Below, one piece after another: positions 56,383-64,000 of a stretch of DNA of 64,000 bases; positions within the stretch are counted from its first letter, which is position 1, and the number at the start of each line of letters is the position of its first letter. Source of the DNA: Singulisphaera sp. GP187 (GTDB lineage: Bacteria; Planctomycetota; Planctomycetia; Isosphaerales; Isosphaeraceae); contig NZ_FSRB01000001.1 of assembly GCF_900129635.1 (NCBI RefSeq), positions 969,501 to 1,033,500 of the forward strand. The letters are read 5' to 3'. Below the pieces are notes generated by a model, which was not told the DNA's origin, did not search any database, and worked only from the letters and a program-made list of their open reading frames with translations. The translations under genes were made by a program, and so were the position numbers.

Positions 56383-56480
56383 CGTTGGTCTTCACTCGCC
56401 TGACAAAGGCGAGCGGGGAGCTGATCGCTCCCTGTCTTCCGACGGACAAAGTGCCCCCGGTCACGTGGCGACAGCCTCGG
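56383..56480 (+). repeat. palindromic repeat A, single copy
   Basis: Third locus of the repeat: CTCGCCTGACAAAGGCGAG, GGGAGC-TGATC-GCTCCC and the CTTCCGACGGACAAAGTGCC tail. The stems match the other copies while the loops differ. The rest of the 620-base gap from 56264 to 56883 contains no gene I would support, only the promoter region of the antitoxin gene. Confidence 0.8.
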
Positions 56481-56828
56481 TGATTGCGTCCGTGTTGGAA
56501 TTGCCGGAAGTCTCGTGAGGGGAAACGCCGCCGGCGCAGCGGTACAGCCCGTATGAATTCCTCGGTTTGAAACTGTCCAGTGATCGGTTCTGAGATCTGC
56601 TCTGGATGCCGACAACGGCAGAGGGAACAACCAAATCTCAAATTGTCAGGGGCCAACGGACATAAGGGCCGGGCCGGCCCTGCTAAAGTTGGGGGCTCGG
56701 CGAGCCCCCAACTGAGAACTTGTCGGCTGCACTGCTGACTGCTTTACCACTTTTCGGCTGGTTTTCAGCCCAGTCGTGGATCGTTGTTATCAAAATGACT
56801 CGCCGACTCGATGAGAACAACTTCCCCC

Positions 56829-56857
56829 ATGCTGGCTCAACGGCTTTGGTGTAAAAT
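56829..56857 (+). promoter_or_regulatory. possible promoter of the AbiEi-type gene
   Basis: ATGCTG, a 17-base spacer and TAAAAT lie about 27 bases before the ATG, with GGAGG in between. The truncated copy keeps the same layout (TTGCTG, 17 bases, CAAAAT). Conservation between copies is weak support, since both are recent duplicates. Confidence 0.4.
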
Positions 56858-56883
56858 ACTTCAACTTTCTTGGAGGATTTTGT

Positions 56884-57501
56884 ATGGCCCGGTCGAGCCG
56901 TGCGGTATCCCGAGTCCTGTTCAGCAAGGCCGTGGAACAAGGCGGCTATTTCACCGCAAAACAAGCAAAAGAGGTGGGTTACGGCTATCCGCACCTCGAT
57001 TATCATCTTCGCGTGGGGAACTTCGAGCGGGTCGATCACGGACTCTATCGGCTTCCGACGGTTCCCATCGGCGAGCATGACGAGCTGGTGCGCCTCACGC
57101 TCTGGAGCCGGAACCAGGGCGACGAACCCCAGGCCGTCGTCTCCCACGAATCGGCCCTTGTCTTTCACGAGCTGAGCGAGCTCCTCCCGAGTACGATCCA
57201 CCTCACCGTACCTCCGAAGTTTAGAAAGAAGGCTCCGCCCTGTTGTGTTCTTCACCGGGCCACACTTCAGCCCACGGACGTGGAAGAGCATCAGGGCTTC
57301 TGGACCACGACCTCGCTCCGAACGCTCCTTGATGTGGCCGAGAGCGATACCAGCCAGGAGCAACTTGCGAAGGCGGTCGCTGATGCACTCGCTCGTGGGC
57401 TTGTGCGAAAAAAAAGTCTTAAACTCGTGATGATGACGCAGGGGGCGGCAACCGGGCGACTGCGTGCCGCTGTCGAGGACCGAGCGACGACGAGCTCGTA
57501 A
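56884..57501 (+). CDS. AbiEi-family antitoxin-like protein
   Basis: 205 residues. The N-terminus (FSKAVEQGGYFTAKQAKEVG, YPHLDYHLRVGNFERVDHGL) is the winged-helix domain of AbiEi-type antitoxins. It is followed by a C-terminal domain with VVSHESALVFHELSELLPS, LTVPPKFRKK and TTSLRTLLDVAESDTSQEQL. In type IV systems AbiEi represses its own operon and counteracts the AbiEii nucleotidyltransferase. GGAGG lies seven bases upstream of the ATG. The toxin gene directly downstream is truncated, so this is probably an orphan antitoxin. A 5' copy of it lies 3.3 kb to the left. Confidence 0.8.
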   Translation: MARSSRAVSRVLFSKAVEQGGYFTAKQAKEVGYGYPHLDYHLRVGNFERVDHGLYRLPTVPIGEHDELVRLTLWSRNQGDEPQAVVSHESALVFHELSELLPSTIHLTVPPKFRKKAPPCCVLHRATLQPTDVEEHQGFWTTTSLRTLLDVAESDTSQEQLAKAVADALARGLVRKKSLKLVMMTQGAATGRLRAAVEDRATTSS

Positions 57502-57525
57502 TGAGGAGGTGCGTAGGGAGGTGTC

Positions 57526-57657
57526 ATGACAAAAGCAAAAGCGTTCGTCACCGCGGCTGCTTTCAAGGCGTCGCTCGAAGTCCGGCTCAGGAAGGTGGCT
57601 GCCGAGCGCGCCGTACCGTTCAGCAGGCGGGGAGAAAGGGGACCGGGGAAGTATTGA
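57526..57657 (+). pseudogene. truncated AbiEii-type toxin
   Basis: 43 residues (MTKAKAFVTAAAFKASLEVR, LRKVAAERAVPFSRRGERGP) that resemble only the first helix of AbiEii nucleotidyltransferases, as found just after AbiEi genes. It starts 25 bases after the antitoxin stop with GGGAGG upstream. The frame stops after about 10 unrelated residues, so the catalytic domain is missing. This would disable the toxin. Confidence 0.6.
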
Positions 57658-57683
57658 AGTAGGCAGGCCACTATCCTCTCGCC

Positions 57684-58115
57684 ATGTTCGACACTCCGCC
57701 CCCAGACCCAGCCGACCACGCCGAGGACTTCGCCCACCGCTATGCCTACGATCTCGACGCCAATTGTGCGGTGCGCATGGCGGAACCGGGCATCCCCGAA
57801 CGTCTGCACGGCACACGCGACCTGGAAGGCGACGGACACTGGACGGCGTTCATCGCGCGCGACCGGCAGGGCGGCAGCTTACTGGAAGGGATCGCCGTCA
57901 ATTCTGGTTGCCTGAATCCGCAACTCTTGAAGGAAAAGCCGGGAGCCCGTGTCTATGCCGGAGCGACCCTGCGAGACCGGATTGACGCGATCATCGCCCA
58001 CGAGTACGAGGAAGACCGGTTAGGAACTCACGAGGCGGCGCTGACGCGTGGCGCGACGACGGCGTTGCCGGTCACGGACGGGGCGAGGCGAATCTTAAAG
58101 GCGATGGGGGGATAG
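57684..58115 (+). CDS. small hypothetical protein with HEYEE motif
   Basis: 143 residues, acidic. The C-terminal part IIAHEYEEDRLGTHEAALTR with TTALPVTDGARRILKAMGG looks like a conserved block and might bind metal through its His/Glu set. The N-terminal part includes DAEDFAHRYAYDLDANCAVR-like and GDGHWTAFIARDRQGGSLLEG stretches. I do not recognise a family. No ribosome site is evident before the ATG. It lies immediately after the toxin relic, where accessory genes of such systems are common, but nothing shows that it takes part. Confidence 0.55.
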   Translation: MFDTPPPDPADHAEDFAHRYAYDLDANCAVRMAEPGIPERLHGTRDLEGDGHWTAFIARDRQGGSLLEGIAVNSGCLNPQLLKEKPGARVYAGATLRDRIDAIIAHEYEEDRLGTHEAALTRGATTALPVTDGARRILKAMGG

Positions 58116-58198
58116 GTTGCGGCGTAGTTGCAGGAAGTGCCCGCGACAGCCAAGACGGCACTGCTGTCGACGCAAAGTCGCCGAAACCTGCACTCATC

Positions 58199-58441
58199 CT
58201 ATTGCTCGCTTCCTTTCACGCAACCCGCAAGTTCAGCCTTCCGGTCGAACCCTTCCTGCGTCAGCCGGTAGATCGATTCCGGCCCGTCGCGGAACGTGCT
58301 GCCGGATCGCATCAGGCCGGCTCTCGCCAACTCGCGGTACAGCTCGCGGGTAGAGTCGTTGACATCGATCTGGCCGTGCCGCTCGATGTGCAGGCGGAAC
58401 AGGGACAGGGCGGCTTCGGACAACGTGATCGTTTCGGGCAT
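58199..58441 (-). CDS. small winged-helix-like hypothetical protein
   Basis: 80 residues: MPETITLSEAALSLFRLHIE, DSTRELYRELARAGLMRSGS and ESIYRLTQEGFDRKAELAG. The order helix, helix, helix-turn-helix-like LYRELARAGLM, then a wing-like DGPESIYRLTQEG suggests a winged-helix DNA-binding fold of the MarR/PadR size class. AAGGAGGG six bases before the ATG makes the start at 58441 secure. A perfect 36-bp palindrome begins about 120 bases upstream and may be its operator. Confidence 0.65.
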   Translation of the reverse strand: MPETITLSEAALSLFRLHIERHGQIDVNDSTRELYRELARAGLMRSGSTFRDGPESIYRLTQEGFDRKAELAGCVKGSEQ

Positions 58442-58563
58442 GGTTCCCTCCTTGTTGTTGCCATGATACCGGCGGTAGCGGCGTGGATGAAGAGCAGTCC
58501 GGTAACGCTTGTCCCGCTCATGAGCGACGGGGGACTCCTCGTCACTACGGGAGGAAATCAAGT

Positions 58564-58599
58564 TATCAGGAGCCGATATCGCGATATCGGCTCCTGATA
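58564..58599. promoter_or_regulatory. perfect 36-bp palindrome, possible operator
   Basis: TATCAGGAGCCGATATCG followed by its exact reverse complement CGATATCGGCTCCTGATA, with no loop. It lies upstream of the small winged-helix-like gene, in a stretch of about 375 bases without other genes (58442-58818). The symmetry suits a dimeric regulator; a cruciform or an excision scar is also possible. Confidence 0.65.
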
Positions 58600-58698
58600 C
58601 CTTTGAATACACTTGGAAGCTCCGGTATCGTGGCAAAAATATTAATGTATTGTGAATGTGTGGATAATTTAATGATTTTGATTAAATGTAATGCAGAA

Positions 58699-58715
58699 GC
58701 GGGCGGGGCGCCCGC
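58699..58715 (-). terminator. possible terminator after the cyclase gene
   Basis: GCGGGC and GCCCGC form a six-pair stem with a five-base loop, about 100 bases after the cyclase stop on its strand. The run after it on that strand (TTCTGCATTACATTTAATC) is only moderately T-rich. Confidence 0.35.
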
Positions 58716-58818
58716 GGTCCCAGGGGGGGCAGGCGGCCCTCAGGAGTGGCGATCCCGGATCATCCTGGAGTTGATCGACGAACGGGTGGTTCACTCCCGC
58801 AGTTTCGGTCTGAGAGGC

Positions 58819-60582
58819 TCACTTTTGGACGAGTTCGACGACCGGATCGAACGATTTATGAGGGGTCTTGAGACACTCGATGCACCGGCCCACGAGTGTC
58901 AGGGAGGGGAGGTCGTACTGGCCTTCGGGACCGGAGACGAGGGGGTACAAGGTGCGGCAGGCCTCGGCGAACCGGCCCTGCTCGTAATGCGCGAGCGCTG
59001 ACTCATAAGCGGCGCGGAGCGATTGCCAGGCGGCATCGACGCTGCCGGTGTGGAGCTCATAGAGGTCGGCGGCGCCGTCGATGCCGGCAACCCGGACGCG
59101 GCAGAGCTTTCTCGCGGGGAGTTCACCACGCAGCTTTTCGTGGGTCGATCCGGTCATCAGGACAGGGACCCCAAGGTGCTTGGTGGCGCCCTCGACTCGG
59201 CTGGCCAGGTTCACCGCGTGGCCCTGCGGGCCATACATGAACTTGGTGCGGCTGCCGGTATTGCCGACGAGGGCGCGCCCGGTGTTGATCCCGATGCCGA
59301 TCCCGAGCGGGCCGCCGATCCGTTCGCGCCAGAGGTCGTCGAGCGCCGGTAACTCGGCGAACATTGCGATCGCGGCCTTGCAGGCGAGGATGGCGTGGTC
59401 CGGCTGGTCGGTGGGCGCGTTCCACATGGCGAGCATGCCGTCGCCGCTGTAGCCGACGACGACCCCCTTGAACTCGAGCACGCGGACGGTCAGACGCTCC
59501 ATCACGTCGCCGGCAAGCTGGCAGGTCTCGCGCGGCGTCAGTTTCTCGGAAACGCGTGAAAAGCCACGGATATCACTGAACAGGATCGTGATCTCCCGCT
59601 CGCGCCCTTCCAGCAAGCTCGGATCGCGGTCGAGCTCGCGCGCCAGTTCGGTTGAGAAGAACTGTTCGAACTGGATACGCCTCCGCGAGGCCTGCGCTTC
59701 GCTCTCGGCCCGCGCTAAGCCGGCCTCGACCGCGGTGGCCAGGACCTGAACCAGTTGTGCTTCCAGCGGCCGGATCGCCAGTTTGAACGACCCTGGTTTC
59801 AGCAGTCGCGCCCCATAGACGACGCCGACGACCTCACCGTCATCGTTCAAGATCGGCGCGGCCACCACGGCGCTGATTTCGAGCAGGCTGGCCGAGGGGG
59901 CATCGTCCGCCAGGTCCTGGTAGAAGGTTCGCTTGTCCTGACAAACGCGCTCGAGCACTCCGCGGCTGAAACTGGCTCCTGTGGTGTGGCTCGACTCCGC
60001 ATCGTGGTGGGCGATGACCTCCCAGCCTTCGCCCCGTTTCAGGATGACGAGACCACGATCCAAGCCGATCAGTTCGACCACGGCCCGGGCGGTCTGGGTG
60101 TAGAACTCACCCGAGGAGACCGACGCCCGTTGGACCGAGACCACGGCCTCGAACCAGCGTGCGAGGGTTGCCGCATCGATGCCTTCTTCCTTGGGCAAGC
60201 CGGTGAGGAAGTTCGACTCACCCGGGCGGAACGGCCGCTCGACCGTGCGCATGCTCTCGAAATAGGTTCCCTCTCCCCCCTCCTCGGCTTTGAGAAGGGT
60301 TTCGCCGATCGTGAGCCGGACCGGAAGGGGAGCCTCGCACTGGCCCCCCGGAACGATCATCTGGCCGCCGGTGAGCCATACCGGGAACCGTTTGCTCAGG
60401 TTCTGGATCAGGAGCCGTCGTAACGGGGCCTCCTCGATCCGGAGCTGGTCCCCTGAAACCGAAGGATCGAGCAGAACCCGTCTCGGCACGTCGCGCTGGG
60501 GACCGCGGCCAAATTCGATCGGACCGCTTTCATGCACGAACTGAGCCTGAGCGTTCTTGTAGGTCAGCGAGATCCGGAGCAT
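58819..60582 (-). CDS. class III nucleotide cyclase with FHA and GAF domains
   Basis: 587 residues. An FHA-like domain leads (~1-105: GPIEFGRGPQRDV, DPSVSGDQLRI). A GAF domain follows (~140-290: RAVVELIGLDRGLVIL, NDDGEVVGVVYG). Next is a class III cyclase catalytic domain (~300-500), with metal-binding aspartates in FSDIRGFS (~335) and GYSGDG (~376) and the transition-state-type block HAVNLASRVEGAT. A TPR-like tail ends it. At the position that usually carries an Asp or Thr for adenine recognition the sequence reads YGPQGHAVN, so the nucleotide (cAMP or cGMP) cannot be told. The ATG at 60582 has GAGGAA upstream. A fragment of this gene lies at 53308-53476. Confidence 0.86.
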   Translation of the reverse strand: MLRISLTYKNAQAQFVHESGPIEFGRGPQRDVPRRVLLDPSVSGDQLRIEEAPLRRLLIQNLSKRFPVWLTGGQMIVPGGQCEAPLPVRLTIGETLLKAEEGGEGTYFESMRTVERPFRPGESNFLTGLPKEEGIDAATLARWFEAVVSVQRASVSSGEFYTQTARAVVELIGLDRGLVILKRGEGWEVIAHHDAESSHTTGASFSRGVLERVCQDKRTFYQDLADDAPSASLLEISAVVAAPILNDDGEVVGVVYGARLLKPGSFKLAIRPLEAQLVQVLATAVEAGLARAESEAQASRRRIQFEQFFSTELARELDRDPSLLEGREREITILFSDIRGFSRVSEKLTPRETCQLAGDVMERLTVRVLEFKGVVVGYSGDGMLAMWNAPTDQPDHAILACKAAIAMFAELPALDDLWRERIGGPLGIGIGINTGRALVGNTGSRTKFMYGPQGHAVNLASRVEGATKHLGVPVLMTGSTHEKLRGELPARKLCRVRVAGIDGAADLYELHTGSVDAAWQSLRAAYESALAHYEQGRFAEACRTLYPLVSGPEGQYDLPSLTLVGRCIECLKTPHKSFDPVVELVQK

Positions 60583-60789
60583 GGAACGCGATTCCTCGTC
60601 ATCGTTGAGAGACGTACTTCCTCGTCGTCCCTCCCGCTCCAATGTACAACAATGACAGTGAATTTGCCCAGGAACCGACTTGCCCCCTCCCAACGCCAGG
60701 TTGCCGGCGACCGGACGTGCCTGAAAAACATCAAGAAGTCTACAGCCCAGGTCCTCTTCGATCGTGCCGACTGGCCTGGCGATACCGGC

Positions 60790-61320
60790 TCAGAGGAATC
60801 GCTCGAGGATTCGCCGGCTGGAGAGGTCGAGCAGGCGGATGTCGGGGACGTGGTAGCGGAGTTTTTGCGAGTCGGTGATCAGGACGCGATGCGCGGAGAT
60901 CCGGCGGACGTCGTCCTCGCTGTCGAGGGTGAAGCGGGTGGCCCCGCGGTCGGTCTCGACGTCCCAATCGGAGGGGGAGATCTCGCCCGAGAGCCGGAGG
61001 ATCCGTTTGATGACCGGGACGAACTCGCGGAGCGCGAGCTCCGCGTCGAGGATCTCGCGGACGGAGGGGGAGAGGTCCTCGAGCGACTCGATACAGAGGA
61101 TCTCGCGGCCGTGGGTATCGCAGAGCGAGATCCAGAGGCTGGGGTCGGTGATCGGGAAGGCCCGGACCGGCTCGACCCCGACGTGGCGCTTGCCGTCGGC
61201 GTCGATCAGCACGAGCCGGCCCCAGGCGTCCTGGATCAGCCCGAACGGGGGGATCGTCGGTTTCGATACGCCGGGGGCGGGAACGGTTTCCACGGTGCGA
61301 CCTTGCTCGTTAGACGTCAT
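60790..61320 (-). CDS. DUF1854 protein, partner of the adjacent ABC exporter
   Basis: 176 residues with the DUF1854 pattern: GRLVLIDADGKRHVGVEPVR, ITDPSLWISLCDTHGREILC, IESLEDLSPSVREILDAEL and DRGATRFTLDSEDDVRRIS. The C-terminus (RVLITDSQKLRYHVPDIRLL) is conserved too. DUF1854 genes usually sit beside a particular ABC exporter, and one begins 40 bases upstream here. Some such pairs are annotated with cyanophycin metabolism, but no cyanophycin gene is in this window. It has no signal peptide or membrane helix, so it is probably a soluble cytoplasmic partner. Confidence 0.82.
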   Translation of the reverse strand: MTSNEQGRTVETVPAPGVSKPTIPPFGLIQDAWGRLVLIDADGKRHVGVEPVRAFPITDPSLWISLCDTHGREILCIESLEDLSPSVREILDAELALREFVPVIKRILRLSGEISPSDWDVETDRGATRFTLDSEDDVRRISAHRVLITDSQKLRYHVPDIRLLDLSSRRILERFL

Positions 61321-61360
61321 CGAAAAAAAACGAAACGGAACGGAACGGAGGGCTTCCTGG

Positions 61361-63643
61361 TCAGAGACTCGCCTGTCCCGCGACCAGTTCCATCTGGGCG
61401 CGATGAAGACGTGAATAGGCCCCTGGCCGTTTGAGCAGTTCGTTGGGGGGGCCGACCTCGGCGATCCGTCCGTGTTCGAGAACGACCAGGCGATCGGCGC
61501 GGCGGAGCGTGCTCAGCCGGTGGGCGATCGCGATGGTGGTCCGGCCGCGGATCAGGTTGTCGAGCGCTTCCTGGATCTCGCGCTCGGTCTCGGTATCGAC
61601 CGACGAGGTCGCTTCATCAAGGATCAGGATTCGCGGATCGATCAGGATCGCCCGCGCGATCGAGATCCGCTGGCGTTCGCCTCCCGAGAGCGCCTGTCCT
61701 CGTTCGCCCACGATTGAGTCGTAGCCGTCGGGGAGTCGGAGGATGAAGTCGTGCGCCCGGGCGGCGCGGGCAGCCGCGATGATTTCGCCGCGCTCCGCGT
61801 TCGGGCGGCCGTACGCGATGTTCTCCGCGATCGTCCCATAGAAGAGGAACGGCTCCTGGAGCACGATCCCGATATGCCGGCGATACTCGGAAATGGCGTA
61901 GGAGCGGATGTCGACGCCGTCGACCAGGATCGCGCCGTCGCTGACATCGTAGAAGCGGCAGACCAGGTTCACCAGCGTGCTCTTACCTGCGCCGCTGGCT
62001 CCGACCAGGCCGATCATCTCCCCCGGTCGAATCGCCAGGTCGATGCCTCCCAGGATCGAGCGGCTGCCGTGGCGGAACGCGACCTGACGCAACTCGATCG
62101 CCCCTTCGATCCGGTCGGGATGAATTGGCCGCGCCGGTTCGGCCACGCTCGGCGCCCGGTCGAGGATTTCGAAGATCCGCTGGGCGCTGACCCCGGCGCG
62201 TTGGGTCGCCTGGACCATCCGGAGCATCGCCTCGAGTCGCATGTAGAACCGAGCGATCAGGGTGAGGAACATCGTCAATGCCCCCACCGTGATCCGATTG
62301 CCGTCGAAGATCATCCAGGCCCCCACGCCCCAGACGATGAGCAAGCCTCCTTGCGTCAGGAAGGTGGTCATCGGTCCGAAGAACGACCAGATCGTGTTGA
62401 CCCGGTCGTTGACGGCCAGGACATGGTCATTGGTCTGGTGGAACCGCTCGACCTCGCGCCGTTCTTGGGCGAACGCCTTGACGACCCGGATCCCCGGGAT
62501 CGTGTCGGCCAGGACGCTCGACATCGCCGCCCACGCCCGGCTCCCCTGTTGGAGCGCCCGGAGCATCTTGTAGCGGACGAACTGGACCAGCCACATAATG
62601 ATCGGGAACGGCACCAGCGCGGCGATCGCCAGCAACGGGTCGCGGTAACAAAGCAAAGCCACCGTCATCGCGATCATGATGACGTCGGTGGCGAAGTCGA
62701 GCAGGTTGATCGACAGGAAGTTGCAGATCCGATCGGTGTCGCTCGTCAACCGCGACATCAGGTCGCCGGTGCGCTTGCCGCCGAAGAACTCGAGCGAGAG
62801 CTTATGGAGGTGCGAGTAAGTCTGGTTCCGCAAGTCGGCGCTGACGCGCTCGCTCACCCAGGCCAGGACATAAGTCCGCGCCCACCCGAGCAGCCAGGCC
62901 GCGACATAAGCCGCGGTCATCCAAAAGAGGTAGAAGCCGACCAGGCGAAAACTGCCGGTCCGGTCCTTCTCATACGGGATCAGGACCTGGTCGACCAAGG
63001 GCTCCGTCAAGGCGGCCGGCACCAGGCTGGCCGCCGTGCTCGCCAGCGTCAGCATAAACCCAAGCGCAATCATCCACCCACGCGGTCGCGCGAACTGGGA
63101 GAGTCTCAGGAGTGCGGAGGCGGCTTTGGAGGCGGACGGGGAGGAGCAGGCGGAGCAGGTCGCCTGCGCGGAGGTGAGCACGGCGCCGCAGGACGGGCAG
63201 ACGGTTTCGGACGCGGAGTCGGGTCCGTCGCGGCCGTCGCGTGCCAGGGCGTCGAAGCGCTCGATGAAGCGATGAGCGGATTGGTTACGGCCGATCGTGT
63301 ACCGCCAGTAGGCGAGTCGGCCCGCGGGATCGACCAACTCGAGCGAGCCGAGGCCCGCTCGATCGCGGGTCCGCAGCGTCAGGTCCTCGGTAATCGGCCA
63401 CGATTGCCAGTGGGGCGAGGTGGCCGCGGCCCTCGAATCGTCGGGTGCCGCGGGTTCGCCGTGGAGCAACCGGCGATCGGTCAGGACGAGAAGGCTCGTC
63501 CCGTAATGCAGGCGGTGATCCAGGTCGGGAGCAAACCAGGCGAGTGGCCTCTCCCCCGGTTCCAGGCGCGTCTCGAGTTCCCCACCCCAGGCCCCCGGCA
63601 GTGGGCCCAGACCATCGTTGACACCGTCCACTTTGGGGATCAC
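61361..63643 (-). CDS. ABC exporter with N-terminal PH-like domain and zinc ribbon
   Basis: About 760 residues. The first ~150 include a DUF1854-pair-type domain (LEPGERPLAWFAPDLDH, SLLVLTDRRLLHG) and a zinc ribbon (CPSCG..CSAC, ~residues 152-170). Six membrane helices follow (~190-460), then an NBD with Walker A GASGAGKST, signature LSGGERQRI and Walker B ILILDEATS. This is a half-transporter of the B/exporter type, expected to dimerise. The start is GTG at 63643 with AGGAAGG about seven bases upstream; no ATG is near. The DUF1854 gene follows at once. The substrate is unknown. Confidence 0.88.
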   Translation of the reverse strand: MIPKVDGVNDGLGPLPGAWGGELETRLEPGERPLAWFAPDLDHRLHYGTSLLVLTDRRLLHGEPAAPDDSRAAATSPHWQSWPITEDLTLRTRDRAGLGSLELVDPAGRLAYWRYTIGRNQSAHRFIERFDALARDGRDGPDSASETVCPSCGAVLTSAQATCSACSSPSASKAASALLRLSQFARPRGWMIALGFMLTLASTAASLVPAALTEPLVDQVLIPYEKDRTGSFRLVGFYLFWMTAAYVAAWLLGWARTYVLAWVSERVSADLRNQTYSHLHKLSLEFFGGKRTGDLMSRLTSDTDRICNFLSINLLDFATDVIMIAMTVALLCYRDPLLAIAALVPFPIIMWLVQFVRYKMLRALQQGSRAWAAMSSVLADTIPGIRVVKAFAQERREVERFHQTNDHVLAVNDRVNTIWSFFGPMTTFLTQGGLLIVWGVGAWMIFDGNRITVGALTMFLTLIARFYMRLEAMLRMVQATQRAGVSAQRIFEILDRAPSVAEPARPIHPDRIEGAIELRQVAFRHGSRSILGGIDLAIRPGEMIGLVGASGAGKSTLVNLVCRFYDVSDGAILVDGVDIRSYAISEYRRHIGIVLQEPFLFYGTIAENIAYGRPNAERGEIIAAARAARAHDFILRLPDGYDSIVGERGQALSGGERQRISIARAILIDPRILILDEATSSVDTETEREIQEALDNLIRGRTTIAIAHRLSTLRRADRLVVLEHGRIAEVGPPNELLKRPGAYSRLHRAQMELVAGQASL

Positions 63644-64000
63644 CAAACGACCTTCCTCAAGCCCGCGGCTCGACCTGATCTCGTCCTTGGAATGGACCGT
63701 CCTTACCTTTACTTAGTCTTAGAGTACGGACAATCTATTCTAAGGGTTGAATTCCGTTTGGACAGAGCACTCATTTGGTGGGGCTCGAGTTGGCCGCGCG
63801 ATTCGGTTGGTTTGTTAAGAAAACATTTACGAATTCGGAAAAGGCTTCGGGCAATTGGGCCCGGGAGAGCGTGACCGACCTGAACAAACGAGAATCCAGT
63901 TGGGGGGGTGGCAACGTCCCTCGATCTCTAGATTTGAAACTTTCATGGTATCGAGTTGATTTTTCAGGGGCCGGACGCCTAAAGTAAAGCACTTCCTTTC
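63644..64000. other. region upstream of the ABC exporter, no gene seen
   Basis: About 357 bases containing the likely promoter of the exporter unit. The AT-rich stretch near 63700-63760 (CTTACCTTTACTTAGTCTTA) could include it. Frames at the end of the window have random composition and may continue beyond it. Confidence 0.4.

Noticed and set aside
54569..56518. A 649-codon plus-strand frame opposite the TPR lipoprotein
   Set aside because: The minus-strand frame has a lipobox and helical repeats; the plus frame is Gly/Arg-rich and ends in repeat A.
61751..63874. A 707-codon plus-strand frame opposite the ABC exporter
   Set aside because: The exporter has all Walker and signature motifs on the minus strand; the plus frame is Asp/Arg/His-rich noise.

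Overview
The window looks like a chromosome segment of a planctomycete, most likely of the Isosphaeraceae type. It is GC-rich and carries a DUF1559 protein, planctomycete-style secreted proteins and cytochromes, and a tetrahydromethanopterin (H4MPT) C1 gene group (formaldehyde-activating enzyme, methylene-H4MPT dehydrogenase, a DUF1464 protein). No rRNA, tRNA, CRISPR array or complete insertion sequence was recognised. The taxonomic call is inferred from gene content.

Layout. 0-3 kb: end of a CAP-domain protein, a DUF1559 protein and two small membrane proteins. 3-12.6 kb: two adjacent hybrid histidine kinases. The first is about 2160 residues and carries eleven near-identical 92-residue HAMP repeats; the second is REC-GAF-GAF-kinase-REC. 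13-25 kb: mixed single genes, including a nuclease fusion, a mono-heme protein, a deaminase-fold protein, a phosphatase, DinB, rsfS, argS and a YVTN/cytochrome protein. 25.3-30.6 kb: the H4MPT-linked C1 group (ATP-grasp protein, DUF6370-like protein, fae, mtdB, DUF1464, pterin dehydratase). 30.7-41 kb: HlyD-type adaptor, secreted repeat proteins, aquaporin, glycogen synthase, acyltransferase and a DUF3239-like protein.

41.1-52.1 kb holds the most unusual locus: a minus-strand run of electron-transfer genes. It encodes three pentaheme cytochromes c, a decaheme cytochrome, a membrane protein with paired histidines suggesting b hemes, and a roughly 1116-residue soluble protein that joins two cyclic-nucleotide-binding modules to ferredoxin-type 4Fe-4S motifs. 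Two neighbouring genes of the run (decaheme and membrane protein) are each split by a -1 shift at a G/C homopolymer. An IS200/IS605-like relic with both hairpin ends and no transposase lies inside the run.

52-58.8 kb is a patchwork of decay. It contains two families of palindromic repeats, a fragment of a cyclase gene whose full-length relative lies 6 kb away, a truncated copy of an AbiEi-type antitoxin next to a fuller copy with a truncated AbiEii toxin, and a perfect 36-bp palindrome upstream of a small winged-helix-like gene. 58.8-63.6 kb holds an FHA-GAF-class III cyclase and a DUF1854 protein paired with an ABC exporter that has its own N-terminal domain and zinc ribbon. The cyclase and the cyclic-nucleotide-binding Fe-S protein could in principle belong to one signalling circuit, but that is inference.
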